From Hahnella lacustris (GTDB lineage: Bacteria; Pseudomonadota; Gammaproteobacteria; Burkholderiales; Burkholderiaceae_A), in contig OZ239148.1 in NCBI GenBank assembly GCA_965194655.1, forward strand, positions 1,116,001 to 1,180,000: a stretch of 64,000 bases of DNA, in the 5' to 3' direction. Numbering within the stretch: the first letter of the stretch is position 1; each line of letters starts with the position of its first letter. Position numbers and translations under genes: made by a program. Of the stretch, positions 43,862 to 52,660 are shown in pieces. The notes under the pieces were generated by a model. The model ran no database searches. It saw only the letters and a list, made by a program, of their open reading frames with translations, and was not told the DNA's origin.

Positions 43862-45243
43862 GCTTTAACCCCGACCATCCAGACCGCGACCTGCTGCATC
43901 AGGAGGTTCATGCCAGGCCCCCCATCGCCTTGTGGCCTGACGAGCGTGTGATCAGTCAATCCCTGCTGCTCTCTCGTCCCGGAGAGCGAGAGAGCCAGCG
44001 CGAGTGGATCGATGCAATTTGTCGGTCGCTCCGCATCATTCCGCATCCCCAGCATGGGCAGTCGGTTCGGGTGGTCGAACTGGCCCCCGCCCCAGCGAGG
44101 ATTCTCCTCAAATGGGAGCTCCACGGAGAGTTCTGCGCCATTACGCTCTACTTTCAGCAAGTCTGGGCCATTCACGAGACCTTCTCAGACTCACGAGCGC
44201 AATGCTGGATGCGCTTCACAGATCGACTTCACGAGATTGGGGTTCGGCCTTGGAGTCCCCAGGCCGGTCAACGCATGAGCGCCATTGATCTGGTCATTCA
44301 CTCTGCCGCCCCCACGGACGACGCCGGCAGAATCGCCAGCCGATTCAATGGGAACACACTCATCGGGTCATCTATTCTCTCCTCCCAACGGGCACAGATC
44401 TGGACAGATTTCCAAACCGACGATGAGGGATTTATCCGCTTTCTGGTGACTCATCAGGGCATGGGTTCTCGGCAGGCAGGCCGTGTTGCCCAGCGAGTGA
44501 TCGACATGGACACGTACCGCATGATGGCCATGCTCGCCTTCCCCAAGGCGAAGTCACTCGGGGAATCCTTACGCCATGCAGAACGCGAGCTCGCGCAGAT
44601 TTCATCCGATATGGCCGACACCCTTCAGGCTGAGCGCACCGGACAGGCCGACATCTCCACAGATGAACGACTGCTCAAGGGTGTCTCCAGTCTGGCGGCC
44701 CGGGTCGAACAGTGGGTGAGCGGACTCGGGCTTCGATTCACGGCGAGCGAGGCCTACAGCGAACTCTCCCGGCGCGCCATCCAAGAACTCCGAGAGCAAA
44801 CCATTCCCGGCGTTCAAACCCTGACCGAGTTCATGGATCGCCGGTTTGAACCTGCGATGCGAACCTGCCAGTGGACGCGCCGCAGACTCAGCGAGCTCTC
44901 CGATCGAATCTCACGAACCACCCAGATTCTTCGCACCCGCATCGAGTTCATCAATGAACGCCAGACACAGTCGCTGTTGGCCAGCATGGATCGGCGAGCC
45001 AAGCTCCAGCTTCGTCTTCAGCAGACGGTGGAAGGGCTGTCACTGGTCGTGTTGACCTACTACGGGGTCGGATTGGTGAGTGCGCTGGCCAAGGGCCTGG
45101 AGGACATGGGCGTGCCCATGTCACCAGAGATCGTCTCTGCTGTCTCTATTCCAGTGATTGCCGGTTCGCTGGCCCTCGGTATCCGTCGAGCGCGGAAAAA
45201 ACTTACGGGAGAAACGACTCCCGCTCAGCCCAAGCGCCCGTGA
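43858..45243 (+). CDS. DUF3422 family membrane protein
   Basis: This 461-residue protein belongs to DUF3422, of unknown function. The N-terminus shows HQEVHARPPIALWPDE, a family hallmark. The middle is helical with charged heptads (about 235-380), and two hydrophobic segments near residues 395-415 and 430-447 anchor it in the membrane. It lies between the sox and cbb clusters, coupled to the SoxS-like gene by ATGA. It overlaps the convergent cbbY by 41 bases. Context hints at a link with redox or carbon fixation; nothing stronger is visible. Confidence 0.85.
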   Translation: MSFNPDHPDRDLLHQEVHARPPIALWPDERVISQSLLLSRPGERESQREWIDAICRSLRIIPHPQHGQSVRVVELAPAPARILLKWELHGEFCAITLYFQQVWAIHETFSDSRAQCWMRFTDRLHEIGVRPWSPQAGQRMSAIDLVIHSAAPTDDAGRIASRFNGNTLIGSSILSSQRAQIWTDFQTDDEGFIRFLVTHQGMGSRQAGRVAQRVIDMDTYRMMAMLAFPKAKSLGESLRHAERELAQISSDMADTLQAERTGQADISTDERLLKGVSSLAARVEQWVSGLGLRFTASEAYSELSRRAIQELREQTIPGVQTLTEFMDRRFEPAMRTCQWTRRRLSELSDRISRTTQILRTRIEFINERQTQSLLASMDRRAKLQLRLQQTVEGLSLVVLTYYGVGLVSALAKGLEDMGVPMSPEIVSAVSIPVIAGSLALGIRRARKKLTGETTPAQPKRP

Positions 45244-45904
45244 AGTCGGCATCTCGAAAGTAGACCGAACGAACCACGAGGCAGCGAAGCCCCGCGCCTC
45301 GAGCTGCTGCAAGCCCGTTTGGAGCATCCTCGACAGCCACGCAGTCATCGGCACCGAGCCCGAGACGGGCCAGCGCTTGGACGTAGGCCTCTGGGTGAGG
45401 CTTCTTGTCGGTGACATCCTCCCCACACACGATGACGCTTGGATGAGGAACCCCTCTCGGTGAGAGCGCATGATCGAACAGGGCATCGAAATTCGACCGG
45501 CTGGTTGTGGTTACCACGCCCCACGGAATCTCCTGATCCGCAAGGCCTTGGATACAGTCCACAACACCGGGGCGAGGGGCGACCAGTCCATTGGATACGC
45601 GCTGGGCATAGAGCCGATTCTTGAGCTGATGCGCAGCGCGGAGCCGCTCCGCGCCGGGTTCCTCTAGCCATTGACCTTGGCCGACGTGCGCTGCGTAGAC
45701 CCGCATTCGCTCTAAGCCTCCGGTTGTCTTGAGAAGCCAGGCATAGTCCGAGTCCGACCAGACCCAAGGAATCTGGAGTGACTCAAAGGCCTCATTAAAG
45801 GCGGGCAGGTGCCCCTCCTGTTCGGTCTCAGCGAGGGTCCCGTCCACATCGAACAGGACCGCCTTCACACCGATTGGAAAGAGGGACTGGCCTGCCTGTA
45901 TCAC
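45203..45904 (-). CDS. cbbY: HAD hydrolase CbbY
   Basis: CbbY is a HAD-family sugar phosphatase that removes xylulose-1,5-bisphosphate, an inhibitor of red-type RuBisCO. The 233-residue product has the nucleophile motif DVDGTLAETE, a TTTSRSNFD threonine motif and the late GVEDAPNG-like element AVEDAPNGLAAA. It ends the cbb operon, with its start overlapping cbbA (ATGA). That position supports a RuBisCO-maintenance role. Confidence 0.9.
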   Translation of the reverse strand: MIQAGQSLFPIGVKAVLFDVDGTLAETEQEGHLPAFNEAFESLQIPWVWSDSDYAWLLKTTGGLERMRVYAAHVGQGQWLEEPGAERLRAAHQLKNRLYAQRVSNGLVAPRPGVVDCIQGLADQEIPWGVVTTTSRSNFDALFDHALSPRGVPHPSVIVCGEDVTDKKPHPEAYVQALARLGLGADDCVAVEDAPNGLAAARGAGLRCLVVRSVYFRDADFTGAWAERESFLP

Positions 45905-46968
45905 GACTGAACCACTGCCTTGAGCTCGCCCTTGGCGTACTTTGCCGCCATCGTATCCATGGGGGTCACCCGAATGTGCGAAGCACGGCCCGCACAGCCG
46001 AAGGCCTCAAATCGAGCCTTACAGATGCCCTTGGCCGCAGCGGTTGCCACCTTAAAGAACGCACGGGGATCAAACTCCTCAGGCTTTTGAGCCATCAGCT
46101 GGCGCATCGCGCCGGTCATGGCCAAACGAATGTCCGTATCGATGTTGACCTTGCGGACTCCGTGCTTGATACCTTCAACAATCTCCTCGACCGGCACACC
46201 GTAGGTTTCCTTGATGTCGCCGCCGTACTTACGAATCACCTCCAGCCACTCCTGAGGAACACTGGACGATCCATGCATGACCAAGTGTGTATTGGGAATG
46301 CGTGCGTGAATCTCCTTGATACGGGCAATGGCCAAGGTATCGCCCGTGGGGGGGCGACTAAACTTGTATGCACCGTGGCTGGTGCCGATGGCGATGGCCA
46401 GTGCGTCAACCTGCGTCTGAGCCACAAAGTCGGCAGCCTCATCCGGATCTGTGAGCAGCTGGGAGTGATCCAGTACACCCTCCGCGCCGACACCATCCTC
46501 CTCCCCAGCGGTGCCCGTTTCGAGCGAACCGAGGCAGCCCAGCTCACCCTCAACGGAGACGCCCACGGCGTGCGCCATATCCACCACTCTGCGTGTGACT
46601 TCCACGTTGTAGGCATAGTCTGAGGGCGTCTTCATATCTTCCTTGAGCGACCCATCCATCATGACGCTGGAAAAGCCGCTGCGAATCGAGGCCTGGCAGA
46701 CTGCCGGGGAGCTTCCGTGGTCTTGGTGCATACAGACGGGAATGTGCGGGTACTGCTCAATGGCAGCCTCAACAAGCTTGCGTAAGAAGGGCTCACCCGC
46801 GTACTTACGGGCACCTGCTGATGCCTGAAGAATGACGGGGCTATCGACCTCGTGGGCGGCCTGCATGATCGCGTGGATCTGCTCCATGTTGTTGACGTTG
46901 AATGCGGGCAGGCCATAGGCGTGCTCCGCGGCGTGATCGAGCAATTGGCGTAGGGATATCAGTGCCAT
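45901..46968 (-). CDS. cbbA: Fructose-bisphosphate aldolase, class II
   Basis: This zinc-dependent aldolase (355 residues) makes fructose-1,6-bisphosphate and sedoheptulose-1,7-bisphosphate in the Calvin cycle. The first metal His lies in CMHQDHGSS, with later GELGCLGSLETG, ALAIAIGTSHGAYK and the HGSSSVPQEW motif carrying other ligands. The C-terminal tail is the longer class IIB-type form. It sits between cbbZ and cbbY in the operon. Confidence 0.96.
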   Translation of the reverse strand: MALISLRQLLDHAAEHAYGLPAFNVNNMEQIHAIMQAAHEVDSPVILQASAGARKYAGEPFLRKLVEAAIEQYPHIPVCMHQDHGSSPAVCQASIRSGFSSVMMDGSLKEDMKTPSDYAYNVEVTRRVVDMAHAVGVSVEGELGCLGSLETGTAGEEDGVGAEGVLDHSQLLTDPDEAADFVAQTQVDALAIAIGTSHGAYKFSRPPTGDTLAIARIKEIHARIPNTHLVMHGSSSVPQEWLEVIRKYGGDIKETYGVPVEEIVEGIKHGVRKVNIDTDIRLAMTGAMRQLMAQKPEEFDPRAFFKVATAAAKGICKARFEAFGCAGRASHIRVTPMDTMAAKYAKGELKAVVQS

Positions 46969-47007
46969 GGTGGGTCTCCTCCTGAGGGTTGTCGTTGTTT
47001 TAGAGAG

Positions 47008-47673
47008 TTATTGAAGCGCGGTGAAGTAACTGGCGACAGGTCGAATGTCGTCCACAATTCGGTCGGGATCCGCTTGGGAGATAGGCCGACCATGGTTGTA
47101 TCCATAAGGCACAGCCCAGCACATCACCCCAGCAGCCTTCGCAGTTGCGACGTCAATCTCTGAGTCCCCTACGAAAAGGGTCGTCCCCTCGCTCTCGCCC
47201 AGGGTTGCCATGAGGTGATGGATGCCACCCGGGTGAGGCTTTTTGGTGGGGAGGGAGTCACCAGAGATGATGCTCACAAACTGTCCCTGATCGAGACCGT
47301 GCGCGCTGATCACGCGCTCTGTGAAACGCCCCTCTTTGTTGGTCAGGATCGCGCACTGAACACCCAGGGCCTTGAGCTTCTGAAGGGTTTCCATGACGAA
47401 GGGATAGGGATGACTCTGAGTGCCTGCGGTCTCAAAGTAATGATGAATAAACCTCGCCATCACCTGATCCCAGTTCGTCTGGTCGGGGTCTCCGACCTTG
47501 TCAGACCAGGCTTGCTTCATGAGCCAGCCCGTTCCGTGGCCAATCCAGCGCCGAATATCTGCATCTGGAACCGTGCCTGCGTCGAACTCTGCAAGGGTTC
47601 GGTTCACGGCAAGACCAATCTCCCCCGCAGTCTCAATGAGGGTACCGTCAAGATCAAAAATGACCAGGCTCAT
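47008..47673 (-). CDS. cbbZ: Phosphoglycolate phosphatase CbbZ
   Basis: CbbZ hydrolyses 2-phosphoglycolate made when RuBisCO uses oxygen. From ATG 47673 the product has 221 residues and begins MSLVIFDLDGTLIETAGEIG, the HAD nucleophile motif. It then shows CAILTNKEGRFT (motif II) and FVGDSEIDVATAKAAG (motif IV). The frame continues to 47805, but that part overlaps the end of cbbP and has no HAD features. It stands between cbbP and cbbA. Confidence 0.94.
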   Translation of the reverse strand: MSLVIFDLDGTLIETAGEIGLAVNRTLAEFDAGTVPDADIRRWIGHGTGWLMKQAWSDKVGDPDQTNWDQVMARFIHHYFETAGTQSHPYPFVMETLQKLKALGVQCAILTNKEGRFTERVISAHGLDQGQFVSIISGDSLPTKKPHPGGIHHLMATLGESEGTTLFVGDSEIDVATAKAAGVMCWAVPYGYNHGRPISQADPDRIVDDIRPVASYFTALQ

Positions 47674-47690
47674 GGCCTCTCCTTCGCCTC

Positions 47691-48563
47691 TTAGGCGCGT
47701 CGCTTTAGGTCCATGAGTCGAAGAATCATGGGCGTGAAAATCAGTTGCATGGCAAGCCCCATCTTTCCACCAGGAATGACCAGCGTGTTGGGACGCGTCA
47801 TCCAAGAGTCGTGCAGCATGGAGAGTAGATAGGGAAAGTCGATACCCTTGGGATTTGCGAAGCGGATCACCACCATGCTTTCATCCGGAGAGGGGATGTC
47901 TTTGGCAATAAAGGGGTTGGAGGTATCCACCGTTGGAACGCGTTGGAAGTTCACGTGGGTGCGAGAGAACTGCGGCATGATGTGGTTGATGTAGTCCGGC
48001 ATGCGGCGAAGAATGGTGTCCACCACGGCCTCTTGCGAGTATCCACGGAGCTTCTGGTCTCGCTGGAGCTTCTGAATCCACTCCAGGTTCACAATCGGCA
48101 CCACTCCAACAAGCAGATCCACATGCTTTGAGACATCGACCTCACCCGATGCCCAGCCGCCATGCAGACCCTCGTAGAACATCAGGTCTGTTCCCTGCTC
48201 AATGTCCTTCCATGGGGTGAAGGTGCCAGGGTCTTGTTGATAGGGCGCAGCCTCCTCCGCATCGTGAAGATACCGACGAACCTGTCCTGTCCCAGTCTCA
48301 CCATACTGCTTGAACATGGTCTCAAGTTCATTCAAGAGATTGGCCTCAGGGCCGAAGTGGCTGAAATGTCGGTTGCCTGCGGCTTCCATTTCCTTCATCT
48401 TGGCGCGCATCTCGAGACGATTGAAGCGATGCATGGAGTCGCCCTCGACAATCTGGGCACTGATGCCCTCTCGGCGAAAGATGTGCTTAAAGCTGCTCAT
48501 GACAGTCGTGGTGCCAGCACCGGATGAACCTGTGATCGCAACAATGGGATGCTTGATAGACAT
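47691..48563 (-). CDS. cbbP: Phosphoribulokinase
   Basis: Phosphoribulokinase phosphorylates ribulose-5-phosphate to the RuBisCO substrate. The 290-residue class I (octameric) form has the P-loop GSSGAGTTTV near residue 12-21, then MHRFNRLEMR, LMFYEGLHGGWA and VPIVNLEWIQK. Length and motifs match bacterial PRK. Fbp lies just upstream in the operon. Confidence 0.97.
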   Translation of the reverse strand: MSIKHPIVAITGSSGAGTTTVMSSFKHIFRREGISAQIVEGDSMHRFNRLEMRAKMKEMEAAGNRHFSHFGPEANLLNELETMFKQYGETGTGQVRRYLHDAEEAAPYQQDPGTFTPWKDIEQGTDLMFYEGLHGGWASGEVDVSKHVDLLVGVVPIVNLEWIQKLQRDQKLRGYSQEAVVDTILRRMPDYINHIMPQFSRTHVNFQRVPTVDTSNPFIAKDIPSPDESMVVIRFANPKGIDFPYLLSMLHDSWMTRPNTLVIPGGKMGLAMQLIFTPMILRLMDLKRRA

Positions 48564-48593
48564 GGCTGAGGTCTCCCTTTTTTTATGATTGAT

Positions 48594-49661
48594 TTATGCG
48601 TTGTAGAGCGAGCGCTCTTTGAAGAGCGGAGAGCTGTACTTTTGGTCCTCTCCTCGGTCATGCTCCGCGTGGTAGCGCTGCACCCGCTCAACCTCGTTGC
48701 GAGAGCCAACGATCACGGGGACGCGCTGATGGACATGCTCTGGCTGCACCTCAAGAATGCGGCCACGGCCTGTCGATGCGGCCCCGCCAGCCTGCTCAAT
48801 CACGAAGCCCATGGGATTGGCCTCGTACATCAGACGCAGGCGCCCAGGTTTACTTGGGTCTTTGGTGTCTTTGGGATACATAAACACGCCACCCCGCATG
48901 AGGATTCGATGAACATCCGCCACCATGCTGGCAATCCAGCGCATGTTGAAATCTCGTCCACGCTCGCCTGACTTGCCCTGCTTACACTCCTCAACGTAAC
49001 GCGCCACCGGGGGCTCCCAGAATCGCTCATTGCTCGCGTTGATGGCGAACTCGCTGGTGTCCTCAGGGATTTGAATATTGGGGTGAGTCAGGACAAAGTT
49101 GCCCACCTCACGGTCGAGCGTGAAGCCATGCGTTCCCTTGCCTACTGTGAGCACCAGCATGGTGGATGGACCGTAAATGGCGTAGCCAGCGGCCACCTGC
49201 TCCACACCAGGCCTTAAGAAGCTTGAGGCGTCAAGTGCCGTGCCCTTCGGCGCACGTAGGATGGAGAAGATCGAGCCAACAGAGACATTGACGTCAATGT
49301 TGCTCGAGCCATCGAGCGGATCGAAAACCGCAAGATACTCGGCCTCACCAGCACGATCGGGAAAGAGGATGGGGTCATCGTTCTCTTCGGACGCCAGCCC
49401 GGCCACCAGCCCACCCAGAGAGAAGGTGTTGATGAAGGCTTGGTCACTGAGAACGTCGAGCTTCTTCTGAGTTTCACCCTGCACGTTCTGGGTCTCAAGA
49501 CTTCCTAATACTCCGCCCAAGGCTCCCTTCGCGGTCATGGAGGAGATCGCCTTCACTGCTGCAGCAATATCGACCAACAGCGCAGAGAGGTCTGGGTGAT
49601 GCGATTTGTCTTTGGTCTGCTGAATCAGAAACTTCGAAAGTGTTGTCCGTCCGAGGTGCAT
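48594..49661 (-). CDS. cbbF: Fructose-1,6-bisphosphatase, class I
   Basis: This FBPase (355 residues) makes fructose-6-phosphate in the Calvin cycle and may also use sedoheptulose bisphosphate. Class I signs are FDPLDGSSNIDVNVSVG (metal site), EAEYLAVFDP, and GKSGERGRDFNMRWIASMVADVHR with the GGVFMYPKD motif. It carries the start MHLGRTTLSKF and lies between cbbX and cbbP. Confidence 0.97.
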   Translation of the reverse strand: MHLGRTTLSKFLIQQTKDKSHHPDLSALLVDIAAAVKAISSMTAKGALGGVLGSLETQNVQGETQKKLDVLSDQAFINTFSLGGLVAGLASEENDDPILFPDRAGEAEYLAVFDPLDGSSNIDVNVSVGSIFSILRAPKGTALDASSFLRPGVEQVAAGYAIYGPSTMLVLTVGKGTHGFTLDREVGNFVLTHPNIQIPEDTSEFAINASNERFWEPPVARYVEECKQGKSGERGRDFNMRWIASMVADVHRILMRGGVFMYPKDTKDPSKPGRLRLMYEANPMGFVIEQAGGAASTGRGRILEVQPEHVHQRVPVIVGSRNEVERVQRYHAEHDRGEDQKYSSPLFKERSLYNA

Positions 49662-49691
49662 GGCCTCTTCTCCCTTTGTTATGAATTGAAA

Positions 49692-50606
49692 TTACGCAGT
49701 GTGCGGTTGGCTGTCGAGCCCGCCCATGAAAACGCGAGAGGCTCTGATATCAGCCTCCGTGATGGTGCTCAGCAGAGTCGCATCTGCCTTCGCCTGACCG
49801 CTGGCCGCCAACTGGAAGACCCGATTTGCCTGACGTAGGCGAGCTCTGTCGAGGGCATTGCGGACCGAGCGGGCATTGGCAAAATGCGGCTGAGACTTAC
49901 GAAGCGCGATGTATTCGGACATGGCCTGCTTGGCACCCTCGTCGAGGGAGTAGTGCATCTGCCCCACCATGGTTTCTGCAATCTGCAGCAACTCACCGTC
50001 TTGGTAGTCGGGAAAGTCGATGTGATGGGCAATGCGCGAGCTCATGCCTGGATTCGACTTGAAAAAGGTGTCCATCCGATCTTTGTAGCCCGCCAGGATG
50101 ACAACCAGGTCTTCTCGATTGTTCTCCATGACCTGCAGAAGAATCTCGATCGCCTCTTGACCGTAGTCGCGCTCGTTCTCTGGGCGGTAGAGGTAATACG
50201 CCTCATCGATGAACAGCACCCCGCCCATGGCCTTCTTGAGCATGTCCTTGGTCTTGGGGGCCGTGTGCCCAATGTATTGACCGACGAGATCGTCTCGCGT
50301 CACGCTCACCACGTGACCTTTGCGGACATAACCCAGGCGATGCAGGATGGTGGCCATCTTCATGGCTACCGTGGTCTTGCCAGTGCCCGGGTTGCCGGTA
50401 AAGCACATATGCAGTGATGGGGTTGCGGCCTCGAGCCCAAGCTTTTCGCGTGCTCGTGTCACCACCAGAAAGGCGGCAGTCTCGCGAATCCTCTGCTTGA
50501 CAGGCTTTAACCCGACGAGCTCTCGATCGAGCTCGTCGAGAACCGTCATGACTTGCGCCTCCTCCAGGATGGCCTGGAGGTCCACCTGATCGGGCTGCTC
50601 GCTCAT
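49692..50606 (-). CDS. cbbX: RuBisCO activase CbbX
   Basis: CbbX is a AAA+ ring that removes sugar-phosphate inhibitors from red-type RuBisCO by pulling on the large-subunit C-terminus. The 304-residue product has Walker A TGNPGTGKTT, Walker B GVLFIDEAYYLY and an arginine-finger SRIAHHIDFP segment. It lies 12 bases after cbbS, the usual order for form IC enzymes. Confidence 0.97.
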   Translation of the reverse strand: MSEQPDQVDLQAILEEAQVMTVLDELDRELVGLKPVKQRIRETAAFLVVTRAREKLGLEAATPSLHMCFTGNPGTGKTTVAMKMATILHRLGYVRKGHVVSVTRDDLVGQYIGHTAPKTKDMLKKAMGGVLFIDEAYYLYRPENERDYGQEAIEILLQVMENNREDLVVILAGYKDRMDTFFKSNPGMSSRIAHHIDFPDYQDGELLQIAETMVGQMHYSLDEGAKQAMSEYIALRKSQPHFANARSVRNALDRARLRQANRVFQLAASGQAKADATLLSTITEADIRASRVFMGGLDSQPHTA

Positions 50607-50618
50607 GACGGCGTCTCC

Positions 50619-51035
50619 TTAGTAACGCTGTCCGACAGGCTTGTCAGTCGCGTAAGAGTGGGTGGTGTAACGAATCATGCGACCCGCAGCCTCTTGACGC
50701 ACCAGACCGAAGCCGGGCTCTTCCGCAGGACGATTGACCAGGTAAGACATCACAATCGACTCGACACCGCGGGTGTTGTCAAAGGCGTTCACGCGAATGT
50801 AATTGGCTCCATGCGCCTTACGACAAGCATTGACCTCAAACAGTACAGCCGCCCCATCTTTGATCTCAAACATGGGGATACCCCACATGTGCCAGTACGT
50901 ATTGCGAGGATGGGGATCATCGGTCCACTCCACCGAGAGCGCCCAGCCCTTGCTGATGGCGTATTCCACTTGAAGACGAATTTCCTCGTCTGTGAGGTCG
51001 GGCAGGAAGGAAAACTGACCTTGTGTAATTCTCAT
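50619..51035 (-). CDS. cbbS: RuBisCO small subunit, red type
   Basis: The small subunit (138 residues) starts MRITQGQFSFLPDLTDEEI and contains the WTDDPHPRNTYWHMWGIPMF core. The C-terminal extension (from about 105 on) that forms beta-hairpins in the channel of red-type RuBisCO is present. It lies 24 bases after cbbL. Confidence 0.97.
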   Translation of the reverse strand: MRITQGQFSFLPDLTDEEIRLQVEYAISKGWALSVEWTDDPHPRNTYWHMWGIPMFEIKDGAAVLFEVNACRKAHGANYIRVNAFDNTRGVESIVMSYLVNRPAEEPGFGLVRQEAAGRMIRYTTHSYATDKPVGQRY

Positions 51036-51059
51036 GTTGATTCTCCTGATTCGTTGAGC

Positions 51060-52535
51060 TTAAGACGCAGTCGGGGTGACAGCAAAGTCGGGCGAGTCGG
51101 TTGAGGTGTAGTTGAACTCAACACCCTTCCACGTCTCAAGTGCGGTCTCAAGCGGCTTACAGGTCTTTGCTGCAGCACGCAGAATGTCCGGACCCTCGGC
51201 CATGATGTCTTTGCCTTCGTTGCGGGCCTTGACCATGCACTCCAAGCCCACGCGGTTTGCAATGGCACCTGCCTGAATGCCCTCGGGGTGACCAATCGTG
51301 CCGCCACCGAACTGCAGCACCACGTCGTCGCCAAACAGCGAGATGAGCTGGTGCATTTGACCCACGTGAATGCCACCAGAGGCAACAGGGAGCACCTTGC
51401 GGAGATCTGCCCAGTCCTGGTCAAAGAACAATCCACGGGAGAGATCCTGCTTGGTGTAGGTGTCACGACAAACGTTGTAGTAACCCTGGACCGTCATGGG
51501 ATCGCCCTCAAGTTTGCCCACAGCCGTTCCGGTGTGAAGGTGATCGACACCGGCGAGGCGGAGCCACTTCGCGATGACACGGAAAGATACGCCGTGATTA
51601 CGTTGGCGGGTGTAGGTGCCATGGCCTGCGCGGTGCATGTGCAGAATCATGTCGTTTGCACGACACCAGGTGCTCATAGACTGAATCGCCGTCCAGCCAA
51701 TCACCAGGTCAATCATGACAATGTTGGAGCCGAGATCACGCGCAAATTCGGCGCGGGCATACATCTCCTCCATAGTTGCAGCAGTCACATTGAGGTAGTG
51801 GCCCTTGACTTCACCCGTGTTGGCCTGTGCCTTATTCACCGCATCCATGCAGTAAAGGAACCGGTCGCGCCAGTGCATAAAGGCCTGACTGTTGATGTTC
51901 TCGTCGTCCTTCGTGAAGTCCAAACCGCCGGTCAAGCCCTCATAAACCACTCGACCATAGTTACGGCCCGAGAGTCCAAGCTTGGGCTTCATGGTGGCGC
52001 CCAGCAGCGGACGGCCGTACTTGTCGAGGCGCTCGCGCTCAACAATGATGCCAGTGGGAGGGCCCTTGAACGTCTTCACATAAGCAACCGGAATCTGGAT
52101 GTCCTCAAGACGAGCAGCCTTCAAAGGCTTGAAGGAGAAGACGTTACCAATCAGGGATGCCGTCATATTCGCGATGGACCCGTCTTCAAACAGAATCAGG
52201 TCATACGCCACATATGCAAAATACTGTTGCTCGGTGTTGGTGCCTGGCCCTGTGTTGGGCACTTTGTCCACACGGAAGGCCTTGGCCTGATAGCTTTCGT
52301 GCGCCGTGAGCAAATCTGTCCAAACCACGGTCCAGGTGGCCGTAGAAGATTCGCCTGCCACCGCAGCAGCAGCCTCCTCTGGATCCACCCCTTCTTGCGG
52401 CGTGATGCGGAACAGGCAAACGGTGTCCGTTGCACTGGGCTCATAGTCTGGGCGCCAGTATCCCATCTGCTTGTACTTCAGCACGCCCCCCTTGTAGCGC
52501 TCTTTGATGTCTGTCACGCGTCCTTCTGCTGCCAT
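51060..52535 (-). CDS. cbbL: RuBisCO large subunit, form IC/D
   Basis: The product (491 residues from ATG 52535) is the CO2-fixing subunit. The carbamylated lysine sits in GGLDFTKDDENIN, and the catalytic KPKLGLSGRNYGR and loop-6 region around VASGGIHVGQMHQL are intact. Red-type signs are the N-terminus MAAEGRVTDIKERY and the C-terminal tail KGVEFNYTSTDSPDF, the CbbX handle. An upstream extension to 52634 is not coding. It has its own sigma-70 promoter and an AAAGGAG ribosome site. Confidence 0.98.
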   Translation of the reverse strand: MAAEGRVTDIKERYKGGVLKYKQMGYWRPDYEPSATDTVCLFRITPQEGVDPEEAAAAVAGESSTATWTVVWTDLLTAHESYQAKAFRVDKVPNTGPGTNTEQQYFAYVAYDLILFEDGSIANMTASLIGNVFSFKPLKAARLEDIQIPVAYVKTFKGPPTGIIVERERLDKYGRPLLGATMKPKLGLSGRNYGRVVYEGLTGGLDFTKDDENINSQAFMHWRDRFLYCMDAVNKAQANTGEVKGHYLNVTAATMEEMYARAEFARDLGSNIVMIDLVIGWTAIQSMSTWCRANDMILHMHRAGHGTYTRQRNHGVSFRVIAKWLRLAGVDHLHTGTAVGKLEGDPMTVQGYYNVCRDTYTKQDLSRGLFFDQDWADLRKVLPVASGGIHVGQMHQLISLFGDDVVLQFGGGTIGHPEGIQAGAIANRVGLECMVKARNEGKDIMAEGPDILRAAAKTCKPLETALETWKGVEFNYTSTDSPDFAVTPTAS

Positions 52536-52572
52536 GCTGTTCTCCTTTGTTGTCAGCGAAATACTGATAAGG

Positions 52573-52601
52573 ACTGTAGAAAAGGGCACCAGTAAGGTAA
52601 A
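52573..52601 (-). promoter_or_regulatory. Sigma-70 promoter of the cbb operon
   Basis: On the minus strand TTTACC and TACAGT are spaced by 17 bases, which puts the transcription start near 52566, about 31 bases before the cbbL ATG. The CbbR-type sites lie just upstream, matching an activator-dependent promoter. Confidence 0.7.
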
Positions 52602-52638
52602 GTCACTTTTGCTGACCAAAACCATAAGCTGCACTTAT
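52599..52638. promoter_or_regulatory. CbbR (LysR-type) binding region
   Basis: A perfect inverted repeat ATAAG-N5-CTTAT (52624-52638) forms a T-N11-A LysR box centred near -65 relative to the predicted cbbL start and 23 bases before the cbbR ATG. A second near-palindrome, AAAGT-C-ACTTT (52599-52609), overlaps the -35 region. One site for tight binding and one for activation is the usual CbbR pattern, and the same sites would let CbbR control its own gene. Confidence 0.6.
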
Positions 52639-52660
52639 GCAGCAGGCAGGAGGAGACCTC

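Noticed and set aside
51288..52595. 435-codon open frame antisense to cbbL
   Set aside because: It lies wholly opposite a strongly conserved gene, has no ribosome site or family pattern, and arises from GC-rich codon bias.
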